Shown piece after piece: positions 1-11,733 of a DNA stretch of 64,000 nt. Each line of letters opens with the position of its first letter. Positions within the stretch are counted from its first letter, which is position 1. The position numbers and the translations under genes were made by a program. The stretch comes from Alviniconcha marisindica (taxonomy: Eukaryota > Mollusca > Gastropoda > Provannidae), in contig JABMCL010003549.1 in NCBI GenBank assembly GCA_018857735.1, forward strand, positions 320,001-384,000. Reading direction: 5' to 3'. Under the pieces are notes generated by a model. It was given only the letters and a program-made list of their open reading frames with translations, was not told where the DNA came from and made no database searches.

Positions 1-200
1 CGCTGCCGTGGAACGTTCTGTGCTGACGAGGAGTAAGCATTCTGCATAATAAGAGCTTTGCAGCCGACGAGTTCTTACCCTCTCTGTGGACACAGTTAGG
101 TCTGCGTCCAGTTATACTAATCGTTGCACTCCCATAGTCTATTCCTTAAATTCAGAATAAATAAAACGAAACTAATGTAGACAAATGAAGCTTCTCATTC

Positions 201-259
<59 letters not shown>

Positions 260-546
260 AGAAGAAGAAAAAAAACACGCAGGATCTCATAGTGTTCAGT
301 GACGATTCAGTTACCAAAGACAAGTCAGGATGGGGCTTCTTTGTCAAGCAAGGTGCGAACACCACCCATGAAGACAGCCGTATCTTCCTTTAGACAAAAA
401 AGAGATAGGAAAGCTCGCCTACAAAGGGAAAGAACTAAATCTAGCTGCGCCAGAGAGTAACGTACTCTTTTTGATGAACTAGATCTAGCACGTTGTATTC
501 TTCTACAGGTAGTGTGTAAACAACAGGGCCTATTCTTTAATAATTG

Positions 547-603
<57 letters not shown>

Positions 604-621
604 TCATAGTTATATATGTCA
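1..621. repeat. Left edge with two (CA)n microsatellites
   Basis: Pure CA runs lie at about 204-254 and 550-602. The remaining sequence shows no convincing coding frame, RNA gene or recognised mobile element. The short open frames here are CV/HT dipeptide artefacts of the CA tracts. Confidence 0.8.
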
Positions 622-1435
<814 letters not shown>

Positions 1436-2776
1436 TGAATAAGTGTGCATTGATATGCGTACAAATCGAATGAATTTATCAGTTTGAATTGTTGTTTTAG
1501 GTTAATTTAAGAAATTTATAATAATTATCTTGATGTGTGCCTTGAAATGTTACATTCGTGGATAGCGCTATACGAGCTCATAAAATGTTACTCAGGTGAT
1601 ATATGAAATCAATAATATCTTTATCTCCTGGCTTGTGGTTAGGGCACCCTGTAGCGCTCAAACTCAGTGAGAAGGTCATTGCGGTGCTTTAGACCTGTGG
1701 CAGGAAAAGAATACCTGTCTGACGGTGAAATACAATTACTGTACCGCTATGGTCCTATTTACTTCTCATAGCTCGCTTAATTATAATAGTTCGGTGCATC
1801 TAGCCGTCCTCCGACCCCTGAAGAAATAAAAGAAAGAAGGGGGAGGGGGAGAAAGAAGGGGGAGGGGAGAGGAGGGGGGGGAGAGAGAAGGGAAGGGGGA
1901 AGGGAGAGAGGAGAGAGAGGAAGGGGGGAGGAGAAAGATGAGGAGAGAAAGAGAGTGAGAAGAGGAAGAGGGAGGGCGGGTGGGGGGGGGGGGGGGAGGA
2001 GAGGGGGGGGGGGGGGGGGAGAGAAGAGAGAGAGAAAGGACAGGAAGAGAGAGAGGGGGGTGAGGTGGGGGGGGGGGGGGGGGAGAGGGAGGGGAAGGAA
2101 AGGAAGAGAGAGAGGGAGGGGGAGGGAGTGAGGCAGGGGGAGAGGATAGGAAGGAGAGAGAAGCAGGAGGAGACAGCAGTAAGGGAAAGGGCGCAGGGAT
2201 TCCAGACAAGAAGCAGTGTTGGCGACTGCTGAAATTTCCCCAAGGCGTTTATTATCCATACATGGCAGCAGTCAACGGACACGAGCGCAACGAGAAGCCC
2301 TTTCTCACGGAAACGCAGCACTCAAAAAAAGAAAGAAAGAAAAAAGAAAGAAAGAAAGAAAGTTAAGTGGTCGGTGGAGTGATGGGGGCGGCGTAGATTA
2401 ATATTTCAAAGCACATAAAAGCTTATCCCACGCTTTAGTAATTGCCAGGCGTGTCGGTGGAGTGAGTGATTGACTAGATAACGACAGTCATAATGAACAC
2501 TTGTACCGCGCCTGGTCCACAGGGCTACATGGGGCACAACACAGCACGCACCTGCGTTGAGGTAAAGGTCACGAAACTAATAATACACACATGTACATAA
2601 CAGCCATAACAGGACACGCATGTACATCAAGATAAAGGTTATCAATTCCATATTCAACTAAAGAAATAATGTACACATCAAGATAAAGGTTATTAATTCT
2701 AATAATACACACAGCCACCACCACCACCACCACTACTCCCACAGCCACCAGACAGCAATAAAGGGTGAGCGGCACG

Positions 2777-3071
2777 ATGTCGGTGAATCGCTTCACCCGT
2801 GGCAAACTGCAGTTCATCCTGGGACTGTCCCTGGGAATCACCGCGTCCTTCCTCCTCACGTCCTACGTGCAGTTCACGACCACCAGAGTGCACGTGCCCT
2901 TGGGCGTGCACGAGTTGTCGGCCTTCAGGCAGCTGGGCCAGCAGGGGGCGCTGCAGCAGGCACGTGAGCTGGACGAGCACGAGCTGCACGAGTTGATGGA
3001 GCACGGGGACGCGGCCGCTGCTGGGCCGGGTGCCAAGGCCGTCCATTTTGAAGATGTACACGAGCATCACG
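2777..3071 (+). CDS. Second, outward-facing copy of C1GALT1-like exon 1
   Basis: This is a 295-nt first coding exon opening at ATG 2777. It encodes a short basic tail ([10 protein letters not shown]), a hydrophobic signal anchor at residues 11-31, and a stem region rich in Glu, His and Gln. It ends in phase 1 at CACG followed by a canonical donor GTGAGT (3072-3077). It differs from the exon at 44209-44503 by two residues in the stem region (V versus M, S versus P). No matching exon 2 or 3 lies downstream on this strand within the window; those exons are on the minus strand. It is therefore a partial duplicate, an alternative exon 1 used after inversion, or an assembly duplicate. It might still be transcribed. 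Confidence 0.75.
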
Positions 3072-3072
<1 letters not shown>

Positions 3073-3164
<92 letters not shown>

Positions 3165-3201
3165 TGTATGAGCGCGTGCGCGTGTGTGTGTGCGTGCGTG
3201 A

Positions 3202-3254
<53 letters not shown>

Positions 3255-3287
3255 CGTGTGTGCGTGCGTGTATGAGCGCGCGCGCGC

Positions 3288-3381
<94 letters not shown>
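3073..3381. repeat. Intronic (GT)n/(GA)n compound microsatellite
   Basis: Alternating GT, GA and GCGT runs begin immediately after the splice donor of the exon at 2777-3071. The equivalent in the inverted arm is 43915-44208. Confidence 0.95.
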
Positions 3382-3384
<3 letters not shown>

Positions 3385-3599
3385 AGAAGACTGTCAGCTG
3401 CTACCCGGCAAACGTCAGCATGACAATGTTTTACCTTTGCATGCCGACGGAAAGCTAAAGTGTTTATTCTTTTGGTATTTTGTGGGGGTGGGACATGTGG
3501 ATGTGGGGGAATCTATACTCTGGGTTTCATGACGCAGGGAGGGAAACTGTACTGGTCAGTCTGGGGCCGGGGGGGGGGGGGGGGGGTGCATCGCGCCCG

Positions 3600-4015
3600 C
3601 AGTGAATAAGTAAGTTGGTGTTTTGCATCCAGTACCCGCGGTGAATGCTCACATAACACGGTTAACATCTAACCTGGGACAGTACATCTTGGTGTTTTAC
3701 TGTGAATGCTCACATAACACGGTTGTTGCCAAGCACATCTAACCTGGGACAGTACATCTTGGTGTTTTACATCCAGTACCCGCTGTGCCGAAATGCTCAC
3801 ATAACACGGTTGTTGCCAAGCACATCTAACCTGGGACAGTACATCTTGGTGTTTTACATCCAGTGCCCGCTGTGAATGCTCACATAACACGGTTGTTGCC
3901 AAGCACATCTAACCTGGGACAGTACATCTTGGTGTTTTACATCCAGTGCCCGCTGTGAATGCTCACATAACACGGTTGTTGCCAAGCACATCTAACCTGG
4001 GACAGTACATCTTGC
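3600..4015 (+). repeat. ~83-bp minisatellite, about 5 copies
   Basis: A unit containing ACATAACACGG and GGGACAGTACATCTTGGTG recurs at a spacing of about 83-87 bp, with one shortened copy. The inverted arm holds the same unit at 43195-43705 with about six to seven copies. A poly-G run lies just upstream at 3567-3590. Confidence 0.9.
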
Positions 4016-4384
4016 TAGGACAGCTCGTACCGGCCCCTGTAGTAGCTTGCCGCGCTTTGCTGTCAGTGGCAGAACAGCTTTTGGGGGGTCGCTCTCACCA
4101 CGCTCTATTTACAAAGCGCTGTTGCCACACGAGCCGTTTCTATGTTTATGTGGCGGGTGTTCTTCCTTATTGTTTTTAATTCCTTGCGTGCTACCGCCAT
4201 CGCGGTAATGAGCTTCGGACCGCGACGGGTTCACCATCACGAAATGACGGCGGTTACTGACACGGATACCCGTCATTCCCCCACAGCCTGCTTAGGTTCC
4301 GTAGCGTTTCCAAGTCTGGCACAAAGAATGGGACAAGAATGTCTCCCTCTGGCAGGTCTGTCTCTCTTGTTAACGCTGGAGAAA

Positions 4385-5465
4385 TACCCATATCAATGCC
4401 TTGGCTTGGTAACACCCAACTCAGTGTCCTAGCAATACCCTTCTCAATGTCTTACCAATACCCGTCTCAATGTTCTAGCAATGCCCATCTCGATGTCTTA
4501 GAAATACCCTTCTCCACGTCTTAGCAATACCCATCTCAATGTTCTAGCAATGCCCATCTCGATGTCCTAGCAATACCCTTCTCAATGTCTTACCAATACC
4601 CGTCTCGATGTCCTAGCAATACCCATCTCGACGTCTTAGCACTACCCTTCTCAGTGTCTTACCAATACCCGTCTCGATGTCCTAGCAATACCCTTCTCAA
4701 TGTCTTAGCACTACCCTTCTCAGTGTCTTAGCAATACCCATCTCAATGTTCTAGCAATACCCATCTCGACGTCTTAGCACTACCCTTCTCAGTGTCTTAG
4801 CAATACCCATCTCAATGTTCTAGCAATACCCATCTCGACGTCTTAGCACTACCCTTCTCAGTGTCTTAGCAATACCCATCTCAATGTTCTAGCAATGCCC
4901 ATCTCGATGTCCTAGCAATAACCATCTCCACGTCTTAGCAACACCCGTCTCAATGCCTGTCTCAGTGTAGGAGAAAGCACTTAGCTCAATGTTCTAGCAA
5001 TGCTTAGCTCAATGTCCTAACAATACCCATCTCCATGTCTTAGCAATAGCCATAGCAATACCCATCTCAGTGTCCTAGCAATGCCCGTCTCAATGCCCTA
5101 GGCAATACCCATCTCCATGTCTTAGCAATGCCCATCTCAATGTCCTAGCAATACTGATCTCAATGTCCTAGGAATATCCATCTCAATGTCCTAGCAATGC
5201 CCGTCTCAATGCCCTAGGTAATACCCATCTCAGTGTCCTAGGCAATATACCCATTCCATGTCCTAGGCTATACCCATCTCCATGTCTTAGCAATGCCCAT
5301 CTCCATGTCCTAGCAAAACTGATCTCAATGTCCTAGGAATACCCATATCCATGTCCTAGCAACACTGATCTCAATGTCCTAGGAATACCCATCTCCATGT
5401 CCTAGCAATACTGATCTCAATGTCTTAGGAATACCCATCTCAATGTCCTAGAAACACCCATCTCA
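4385..5465 (+). repeat. 23-bp minisatellite, about 47 degenerate copies
   Basis: Units of the type CTTAGCAATACCCATCTCAA plus three bases recur with a 23-bp period and many point variants. The inverted arm carries the same array at 41880-42845 with about 42 units. The array lies in intron 1 relative to either exon-1 copy. Confidence 0.92.
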
Positions 5466-5470
5466 CGGTA

Positions 5471-5516
5471 GTGATCTTTTCCGCCCATCTTGTTGCAGTG
5501 AAAGACGACGTTTTCA

Positions 5517-5584
<68 letters not shown>

Positions 5585-5707
5585 GGTCCATGGTTTTCAC
5601 TACTACTGGTACTAGGGAAATACAGCTATGCGCTCGGCCAGCAACCCAGCTAGCGCAGTACCCTTACTTCTGGCAAATCGCGTACACCAGTCCATTGCGC
5701 ATGCGCG
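5471..5707. other. Spacer between arm A and element B, with (CT)n(TA)n
   Basis: A CT run (about 5519-5567) passes into TA (about 5568-5585). The remaining 120 bases show nothing recognisable. Confidence 0.7.
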
Positions 5708-7560
5708 AAGATCTAAGTTTAAAAAAAAGAAGTTCGTTAGAGCTACCATTGTGACAAGTCTGTGATGTTATGAGTGTCTGACGTGTGTGTCAGTCGTTAC
5801 ATTCCATTCTGAGCGAACCTTTTTCTGATTTGTATTGGTAAAGAGCCAATCACCATGGTCTGATCCCTGAGGAGTTCCAATTCGAAGCAAAAAGGTATTT
5901 TGTTGCAAAACTATGGCTAGAAGACCCATAGCTCTCCCTCAGGCAAACACCTACACATTGTCTACACTTTCCGGCCAACTTGCCCCTTTACTTGGGGTCC
6001 CCTTTACGTGCGTGCCTGCCACGTAGGGAAATGTCGCCTCACTATGCTTAAAGCTGAGCTGTATTAACTAGGTTGAAGGGGAGGAAGTTTTTAAAAAAGA
6101 AAAGAAGTAAAGCCAAGCAGACAGGGATCCACTCTGTATGAGTGGCTCCCAACCTGCCTGGCTTTATCTGATCAAGTGGGTGTCCCACTGGAATATAAGC
6201 CGGTTTGGCTTAGCGGTTAGGCGTTAGGCTGGTAAGCAGAGGGACCTCGGTTCGAATCCGCTTTGTCTCCCCTTTCTCTTCAAAAAAATGTGGTCTGTGG
6301 ACACTGTCTTGTGACTTTGTCCCTCACAATTAATGAAACATTAAAATGGCTCTTATCACTGCCCATCTCAATGCAGGAGTCATTCTGGTGGTGGTAGTGT
6401 AGCGATAGGTATAATAGTCTCCCTCTTCCCTCACCCCCGTAACCCATTCCCCCCTTATAAGCCTTACGGTTTCTGTGGACGTTAAGCACCATGTTTACTT
6501 ACTTACTTACCCACTGGAACACACTGCACACCACCAAAACCCTACAAACTGGTCAGGCAACTTCCAGTCTGCAGCGTCCGCCTGACCTGTCTACTTCCGG
6601 GCGGCTCTTTCTTCTATTTCTGTACATATCCCTGATAGAGCCTCATCACACCATGCAACTGCAGCCAATAGGTAAATTTGTTCTGACGCAAAATAAAACA
6701 CTCCACAACGAAACAAAGCTCGTTTGTTTTACCAGCATGCCCATTCGTGTCCTTTCCAGCCATCTTTGAAAATTTCAACAATTATTCACTTTCACAGGGA
6801 AAAGAAATAGCAAAACTTGGTTCGCCGACATGATCTAATAATAGACGTGCGCGGTGGCTCTGAGTCACTAAGCACACACATTTCTGCAGCAAAAATACCC
6901 CTTTCCATACGCCTTTCAACTGCTTGTACATATATTAAAAAAAAGAGAAGAAAAAGAAAAAGAAAAAAGAGAAAAAGAAAAAAAGAAAAATGAATTTACG
7001 ACCGTTATACCGCCACAATATTGAAAAACAATTTCTGCTCATCTCCCTAAGTCAAGCTAGCCGCCATGATACTGCCTGCATGTCACGTGTTATAAACACA
7101 TATATCTTTGCCACAAAAACATTAAACTGTACATCTTTGCCACAAACATTCAAACTGTATATATTTGCCACAAACATTCAAACTGTATACAAAACAAGCA
7201 CCATCTCGTAATGATCGTCTCACCATAATTGTGTTCATTGGGCGCAATAGATTTGCTCTATGTATCGTTGAAATGAAGAAAATAATAATAAATTGTGAAA
7301 AAGGAAACACGAAAAACATACGACTTACTGTCGCCTTTGGTCGCTGACTGCTTGCTTGTAGAATGATGCCGGTGTGGTGTAGTGTGTGAACTGAAATTGC
7401 ATGAATAGTTTGTGGTCTTCAATGGTTCGTGGGATTGCGTCAGTGGTCGCCATTTCTGTGCGGTGTTTAGGCTGCTTAAACGTAGAGAAATGAGTATCAG
7501 TTTAAACGCGTTTAGGCTGGCGATGTTTTCAGTTTCGTCACCGTTTGGAAGATACCCACA
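5708..7560 (+). repeat. Element B: left copy of a ~1.9-kb inverted duplication
   Basis: The segment is the reverse complement of 19285-21396 over its whole length, with scattered substitutions and small indels. Both copies contain the same tRNA-derived SINE at the same site with the same target duplication, so the duplication happened after that SINE inserted. The inner end (7440-7560) carries one copy of a 45-bp motif containing AAACGCGTTT, which is expanded to a tandem array in B'. No long open frame is conserved between the copies, so I do not assign a transposon class. Confidence 0.85.
6197..6510 (+). mobile_element. tRNA-derived SINE (family S1), full length with target duplication
   Basis: The head has tRNA-like A and B boxes (GGCTTAGCGGTTAGGCGTTA and GGTTCGAATCC). 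A body of about 200 bp follows, then a 3' domain (CCTTACGGTTTCTGTGGACG) and a TTAC repeat tail. The direct repeat CCCACTGGAA flanks the element (6184-6193 and 6511-6520). The head is too far from a cloverleaf to be a functional tRNA gene. Confidence 0.9.
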
Positions 7561-7631
7561 ATCACAACACAGACATACATATACATGCGCAGACACACTG
7601 ACATACATATACACGAATGCGCCCGCGCACG

Positions 7632-7636
<5 letters not shown>

Positions 7637-7688
<52 letters not shown>

Positions 7689-7850
7689 CACACACACACA
7701 CATATCCACACTGGTGCGCGGAGGCACGTGCGCGCACAGACACACACACACTGACATACAGGCACGAGCACACGTGCGCGTACAGACACACACACAGACA
7801 TACATATGCACGAACGCAGGAACGCGCACACGCAAGCACGAACGCGCGCG

Positions 7851-7941
<91 letters not shown>

Positions 7942-7946
7942 GCGCG
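7637..7946. repeat. (CA)n / (CACG)n / (CG)n compound microsatellite
   Basis: CA runs at 7637-7710 and 7853-7927 flank CA/CG-mixed sequence. The tract ends in an alternating CG run at about 7927-7947, a potential Z-DNA-forming sequence. Confidence 0.95.
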
Positions 7947-8204
7947 TTGACCCTTAAAGAGTACATAAACTACATGGAGGTTAAATGTACGTCAACGATC
8001 AAGTGAACTTTTTTAGCTCGCCGCTTTATTCAAGTCCCTCTTTATTTCCCACCACAACTGAAATACATCACCAGTTGAAAGGCACACAAACCTAAAACAC
8101 ACAAGGCAATACAATACCTCAGCCTGCCCATGTCAAACACACTGGCAATGTCACACATACTATAATTACATATACAAGAAATATCACACATAAATATAGG
8201 CAAT

Positions 8205-8880
8205 ATTACACATACCGTCAATACAGTCACACATACCGGCAATACAGTCACACATACCAGCAACAGTCGCACATACCGGAATACAGTCACACATACCGTC
8301 AATACAGTCACACATACCGGTAATACAGTCACACATACCGGTAATACAGTCACGCATACCGATAATACAGTCACACATACCGGCAATACAGTCAAACATA
8401 CCAGCATTACAGTCACACATACTGGCACATACAGTCACACATACCGGCAATGCAGTCACACATTCCAGCATTACAGGGTAGGCAAGCACGAAGTACAGTC
8501 ACACATACCGGTAATACAGTCACGCATACCGATAATACAGTCACGCATACCGTCAATATAGTCACACATACCGTCGATACAGTCACACATACCGGCATTA
8601 CAGTCACACATACCGTCAATACAGTCACACATACCGTCAATACAGTCACACATACCAGCATTACAGTCACACATACCGTCAATATAGTCACACATACCGG
8701 CACATACAGTCACACATACCGTCAATACAGTCACACATACCGTCAATACAGTCACACATACCGGCAGTACAGTCACACATACCGTCAATACAGTCACACA
8801 TACCGGCAATACAGCCACGCATACCGTCAATACAGTCACACATACTGGCACATAGTCACACATACTGTCAATACATGCAC
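8205..8880 (+). repeat. 21-bp minisatellite, about 32 copies
   Basis: Units of the form ATACAGTCACACATACCGKC plus one base repeat with a 21-bp period. Because 21 is a multiple of three, every unit encodes the same seven residues in each open frame. That produces spurious VTHTVNT-type and VCVTVLP-type open frames. Confidence 0.95.
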
Positions 8881-9170
8881 AGCGGTTCTGCACTTTGAAA
8901 GACATTCATGCACAGCTGTCTCCCACTGTGGAGGATATCCATGGACAGCTGTCCCCCTCTGTGGAGGACATCCATGGACAGCTGTCCCCCACTGTGGAGG
9001 ATATCCATGGACAGCTGTCCCCCTCTGTGGAGGACATCCATGGACAGCTGTCCCCCACTGTGGAGGATATCCATGGACAGCTGTCCCCCTCTGTGGAGGA
9101 CATCCATGGACAGCTGTCCCCCTCTGTGGAGGACATCCATGGACAGCTGTCCCCCACTTATGACGGAGAG
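8880..9170 (+). repeat. 33-bp minisatellite with an alternating 66-bp super-unit, ~8 copies
   Basis: Units containing ATCCATGGACAGCTGTCCCC repeat every 33 bp. Two variants alternate (CTCTGTGGAGGACA and CACTGTGGAGGATA), giving a 66-bp higher-order unit that breaks down in the last copies. The 11-codon period leaves several frames open on both strands. Confidence 0.93.
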
Positions 9171-9271
9171 GGGCAGAGCCCTTGACGCCCTGTCACAGCA
9201 GCACACAGTAGGTACGGCTTTAGGTGCGTGTTTTTCGCCACTAACCTACAGCGTCAACCAGAGGCTACAAG

Positions 9272-9272
<1 letters not shown>

Positions 9273-9356
<84 letters not shown>

Positions 9357-9451
9357 CCTTTCTCTCTCCCTCACGCATATAAATTATGTAATATAATTAT
9401 AAAATAGCTATAATTAAAAAAAATATCCATCTTTAAACAAACGCAGTTAAT

Positions 9452-9511
<60 letters not shown>

Positions 9512-9512
9512 A
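9273..9512. repeat. (CT)n and (CA)n microsatellites
   Basis: There is a CT run at about 9273-9350 and a CA run at about 9455-9510, with AT-rich unique sequence between them. Confidence 0.95.
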
Positions 9513-9754
9513 AATCATCGCGGCTGACAGGGGAAAAGAAAAAGGAATGTCGCCCAAATTAATGTACAAGACCGCTGTCCCACAGAGATCTATATGTCTA
9601 CCACAGCCCCAAGACAAACCAGGCTTCTTCCCACGCAAAGAGAAGCCAGACACTCGTCGCCATTCAAAGGAAACCATTGCACTTGTTTCTCCATGGGACG
9701 CATGATACTGGCCCTCAAACGATACATTACCTGCACCACTCCCAACACGGTCTA

Positions 9755-9816
9755 TCCGTCCCTAATAAGCCTTTCGGTTTATGTGGACGTTAAGCGCCAT
9801 GTTTACTTACTTACTT
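9755..9816 (+). mobile_element. 5'-truncated SINE (S1), 62 bp, with target duplication
   Basis: Only the 3' domain and TTAC tail remain. The direct repeat ACACGGTCTA occurs immediately before (9745-9754) and after (9817-9826). That shows this is a true short retrotransposition product and not a decayed full-length copy. Confidence 0.85.
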
Positions 9817-9887
9817 ACACGGTCTACGACGTAAGAAGTACTGGGCCTTTTGAATGTTGAATAGCATGACTGTTGATGAATATCGCA

Positions 9888-9955
9888 CGCACGCACGCAC
9901 GCACGCACCCCCCCCCCCCCCCCACACACACACACAAACACACGCGCGCACGCAC

Positions 9956-10019
<64 letters not shown>

Positions 10020-10160
10020 ATACACACGCACGCGCGCACGCACCCCCCCCCACCCCCCCCCCCCCCCCCCCCCCACACACACACGCCACATACACATACA
10101 CATGCACGCACGCATATAGACCTACACGCACATACACACGACCTACACACACTCACGTAA
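9888..10160. repeat. (GCAC)n, poly-C and (CA)n compound tract
   Basis: Two poly-C blocks (about 9907-9922 and 10042-10074) are embedded in CA and CGCA repeats. Poly-C of this length is prone to replication and sequencing error, so the exact length is doubtful. Confidence 0.93.
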
Positions 10161-10460
10161 CCACACACCCCGGCAAAGTGTATGTTGCCATAATTGTACA
10201 AATAATGATAATGATTATACCTGGCACTGGCTAGAGGATTGTCGGTATTAGTGTATCATATAGCTTACTGGCGTAAACTCGATACAGCCAATAATCAATG
10301 CTTAATTCCCATCATCGGAAAGAAAGATTTCAGGGACTGGGGCTGAAGGAACTCGTTCTGTGTTTGCGCGAATTCACGCAGCTACTATATTATTCCACTC
10401 ACGCAAGCTCGCTTTCTAAAAATCCATACTATTACTCTCACAATCTAGATAAGATCTGAG
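10161..10460. other. Unassigned flank left of the mitochondrial insert
   Basis: No gene is visible. The mitochondrial small rRNA, which would normally follow trnE here in caenogastropods, is not recognisable, so the insert boundary is placed at about 10461. Confidence 0.5.
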
Positions 10461-10531
10461 GTTTCTATGGTGTCACGTCAGCACATTAGATTTTCATTCT
10501 AAAGGAATAAATATCACGTTTATTAGAAATA
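10461..10531 (+). tRNA. Mitochondrial-type tRNA-Glu (TTC)
   Basis: A seven-base acceptor stem (GTTTCTA with TAGAAAT, one G-T pair) and a five-base anticodon stem around TTTTCAT are visible. It is the outermost mitochondrial gene on this side. Confidence 0.85.
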
Positions 10532-10533
10532 CA

Positions 10534-10599
10534 GCTTCTTGAGTATGAAAAGTACAGTCGCCTTCCAAGCAGAAAGATTAATAAATTTTAAAAGAAGCA
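10534..10599 (+). tRNA. Mitochondrial-type tRNA-Gly (TCC)
   Basis: The acceptor GCTTCTT pairs fully with AAGAAGC. The anticodon loop CTTCCAA gives TCC. Confidence 0.85.
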
Positions 10600-10606
10600 C
10601 AAGAAA

Positions 10607-10673
10607 TTACAAAGCGGTGTATGGGCACGAAGAATTTTGATTTCTTAAGAGAGGGTCAGACCCTCCTGGTAAA
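10607..10673 (+). tRNA. Mitochondrial-type tRNA-Gln (TTG)
   Basis: The anticodon stem AAGAA/TTCTT surrounds TTTTGAT, and the T stem is GAGGG/CCCTC. The acceptor stem as I align it has two mismatches, so the ends are approximate. Confidence 0.75.
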
Positions 10674-10687
10674 TTAAATGAATATAT

Positions 10688-10755
10688 AGCCTATCTTAGT
10701 ACTATTAAAAATATCGAATTGCAAACTCGAAGAAGGAGAAAAACTCTAGTAGGCT
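10688..10755 (+). tRNA. Mitochondrial-type tRNA-Cys (GCA)
   Basis: The acceptor AGCCTA pairs with TAGGCT. The anticodon loop TTGCAAA gives GCA. Confidence 0.8.
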
Positions 10756-10827
10756 TTGTTTGATGGCCGAGAGATTAGGCAATAGACTGTAGATCTATTT
10801 ACGGAATTAAATTTCCTCAACAAACTT
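10756..10827 (+). tRNA. Mitochondrial-type tRNA-Tyr (GTA)
   Basis: The D arm has the GGCCGAG...TTAGGC pattern usual for tRNA-Tyr. The anticodon stem TAGA/TCTA surrounds CTGTAGA. The acceptor ends are approximate. Confidence 0.75.
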
Positions 10828-10844
10828 AATTGTATAACTAACTA

Positions 10845-10910
10845 AAGATTTTAAGTTAAATAAACTGTAAGCCTTCAAAGCTTAAAATAAAAATGATTTT
10901 TTAAATCTTG
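10845..10910 (+). tRNA. Mitochondrial-type tRNA-Trp (TCA)
   Basis: The acceptor AAGATTT pairs fully with AAATCTT. The anticodon stem TAAGC/GCTTA surrounds CTTCAAA. The TCA anticodon reads TGA and TGG as Trp, as in metazoan mitochondria. Confidence 0.85.
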
Positions 10911-10928
10911 ACACACTTTCATATTGTT

Positions 10929-10995
10929 TGTAAAATAAGCTAAAGACTAAGCTGTTGGGTTCATACCCCAAAAATGAACAAATGTTCTTTTACAA
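10929..10995 (+). tRNA. Mitochondrial-type tRNA-Met (CAT)
   Basis: The acceptor TGTAAAA pairs fully with TTTTACA. The anticodon stem TTGGG/CCCAA surrounds TTCATAC. It is the tRNA next to the atp6 3' end. Confidence 0.85.
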
Positions 10996-11033
10996 TTAGC
11001 TAACTTAAAAATAAAATTTATTATAATTAGTAA

Positions 11034-11729
11034 TTAATGAGGGTGTTCATCAGAATAAAGTGTGATTAGAAGGCAAAAAATGTAAGCTTGAATGATTCTA
11101 ATACCAAATTCAAAAATTGTGTATAAAATTTGGATTCTCACTAACAAAATTATGGAAAAAACAGAAGAAAGGAAAAAACTTGCTGTTAAATAATTTCCAA
11201 TAAGAGTTAATACAATATGCCCAGCTCTTATATTAGCTGTTAGTCGGACCGAAAGTGTGATAGGGCGAACTAGGATTCTAACTGTTTCAATGATTACTAG
11301 AAAGGGGTTTAGAGGGGCAGGAGCTCCTATAGGAAGAAGACTAGCAATAACTGAAGTGGGGTTAAAAAAGATTCCTGAAATAATTAAAGAGAGTCATAAA
11401 GGTAAACCCAATGACAAAGAAATAGCTAAATGCCTTGTTGGTCTAAAAACATATGGAACTAAACCGCTTAGATTTATAAAGACTAGAAATAAAAACAATG
11501 CAGTAACTAAATTTATAAAACCTCCGAGATTTAACCCAAAAGAACGAAAGATTTGAGCTCTCGCAGTTACTTTAAAAATATTAACAAAACCCATTCATCG
11601 AGGATAAGTTACCCAGAAATTTGAACTAAAAATCAAAATCCTAGCTAATCTAAATACTCATATTAATACATATATAGACATAAAAACTTGATTATTATCA
11701 TCAAAGGAAGAAAAAATATCCACAAGCAT
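11034..11729 (-). CDS. ATP synthase F0 subunit a (atp6), mitochondrial
   Basis: ATP6 forms the proton channel of mitochondrial F0 in the inner membrane. The frame runs from ATG 11729 to TAA 11034 (231 aa, normal length) without interruption under code 5. The C-terminal half holds the conserved SVRLTANMSAGH-type helix with its essential arginine, then the hydrophobic segments ending in DEHPH. It starts four bases after the atp8 stop, as in other molluscs. Under the nuclear code it would be broken by TGA codons, so if this insert is chromosomal the gene is not expressible as is. Confidence 0.9.
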
Positions 11730-11733
11730 TCTT

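Larger units (their letters stand above)
1728..5470 (+). repeat. Arm A: inverted copy of the C1GALT1-like gene 5' region
   Basis: Blocks of this segment match 41880-51031 in reverse complement and in the same order. These are 1728-1825 with 50935-51031, 2215-2680 with 46745-47170, 2710-3071 with 44209-44560 (exon 1), the 83-bp repeats, the unique stretch 4015-4385 with 42845-43195, and the 23-bp array. The right arm carries about 2 kb more between the 2680 and 2710 equivalents, and several kb more in the purine-tract region, including SINEs. The arm includes a purine-rich tract at 1826-2170 and a short A/AAAG run at 2321-2366. Copy numbers of the internal minisatellites differ between the arms. 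Confidence 0.85.

Noticed and set aside
5470..5510. Possible exon 2 acceptor for the left exon 1 (CTTGTTGCAG followed by TGAAAGACGACG)
   Set aside because: The following sequence does not encode the catalytic domain and runs into a CT microsatellite after ~20 bases.
6197..6275. Nuclear tRNA gene at the SINE head (and at other S1 heads)
   Set aside because: A and B boxes are present but the acceptor and anticodon stems do not fold into a proper cloverleaf, and the same head recurs at every SINE copy.
8205..9170. Regular repeats resembling a CRISPR array
   Set aside because: Units are directly adjacent without unique spacers, and the context is an animal nuclear genome.
10161..10460. Mitochondrial 12S rRNA continuing the insert to the left
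   Set aside because: I could not find the conserved 12S 5' segment on the minus strand, so the insert is ended at trnE.
11257..11556. 99-aa plus-strand frame in the mitochondrial segment (also 13591-13830)
   Set aside because: Antisense to atp6 and cox1 and open only by chance.
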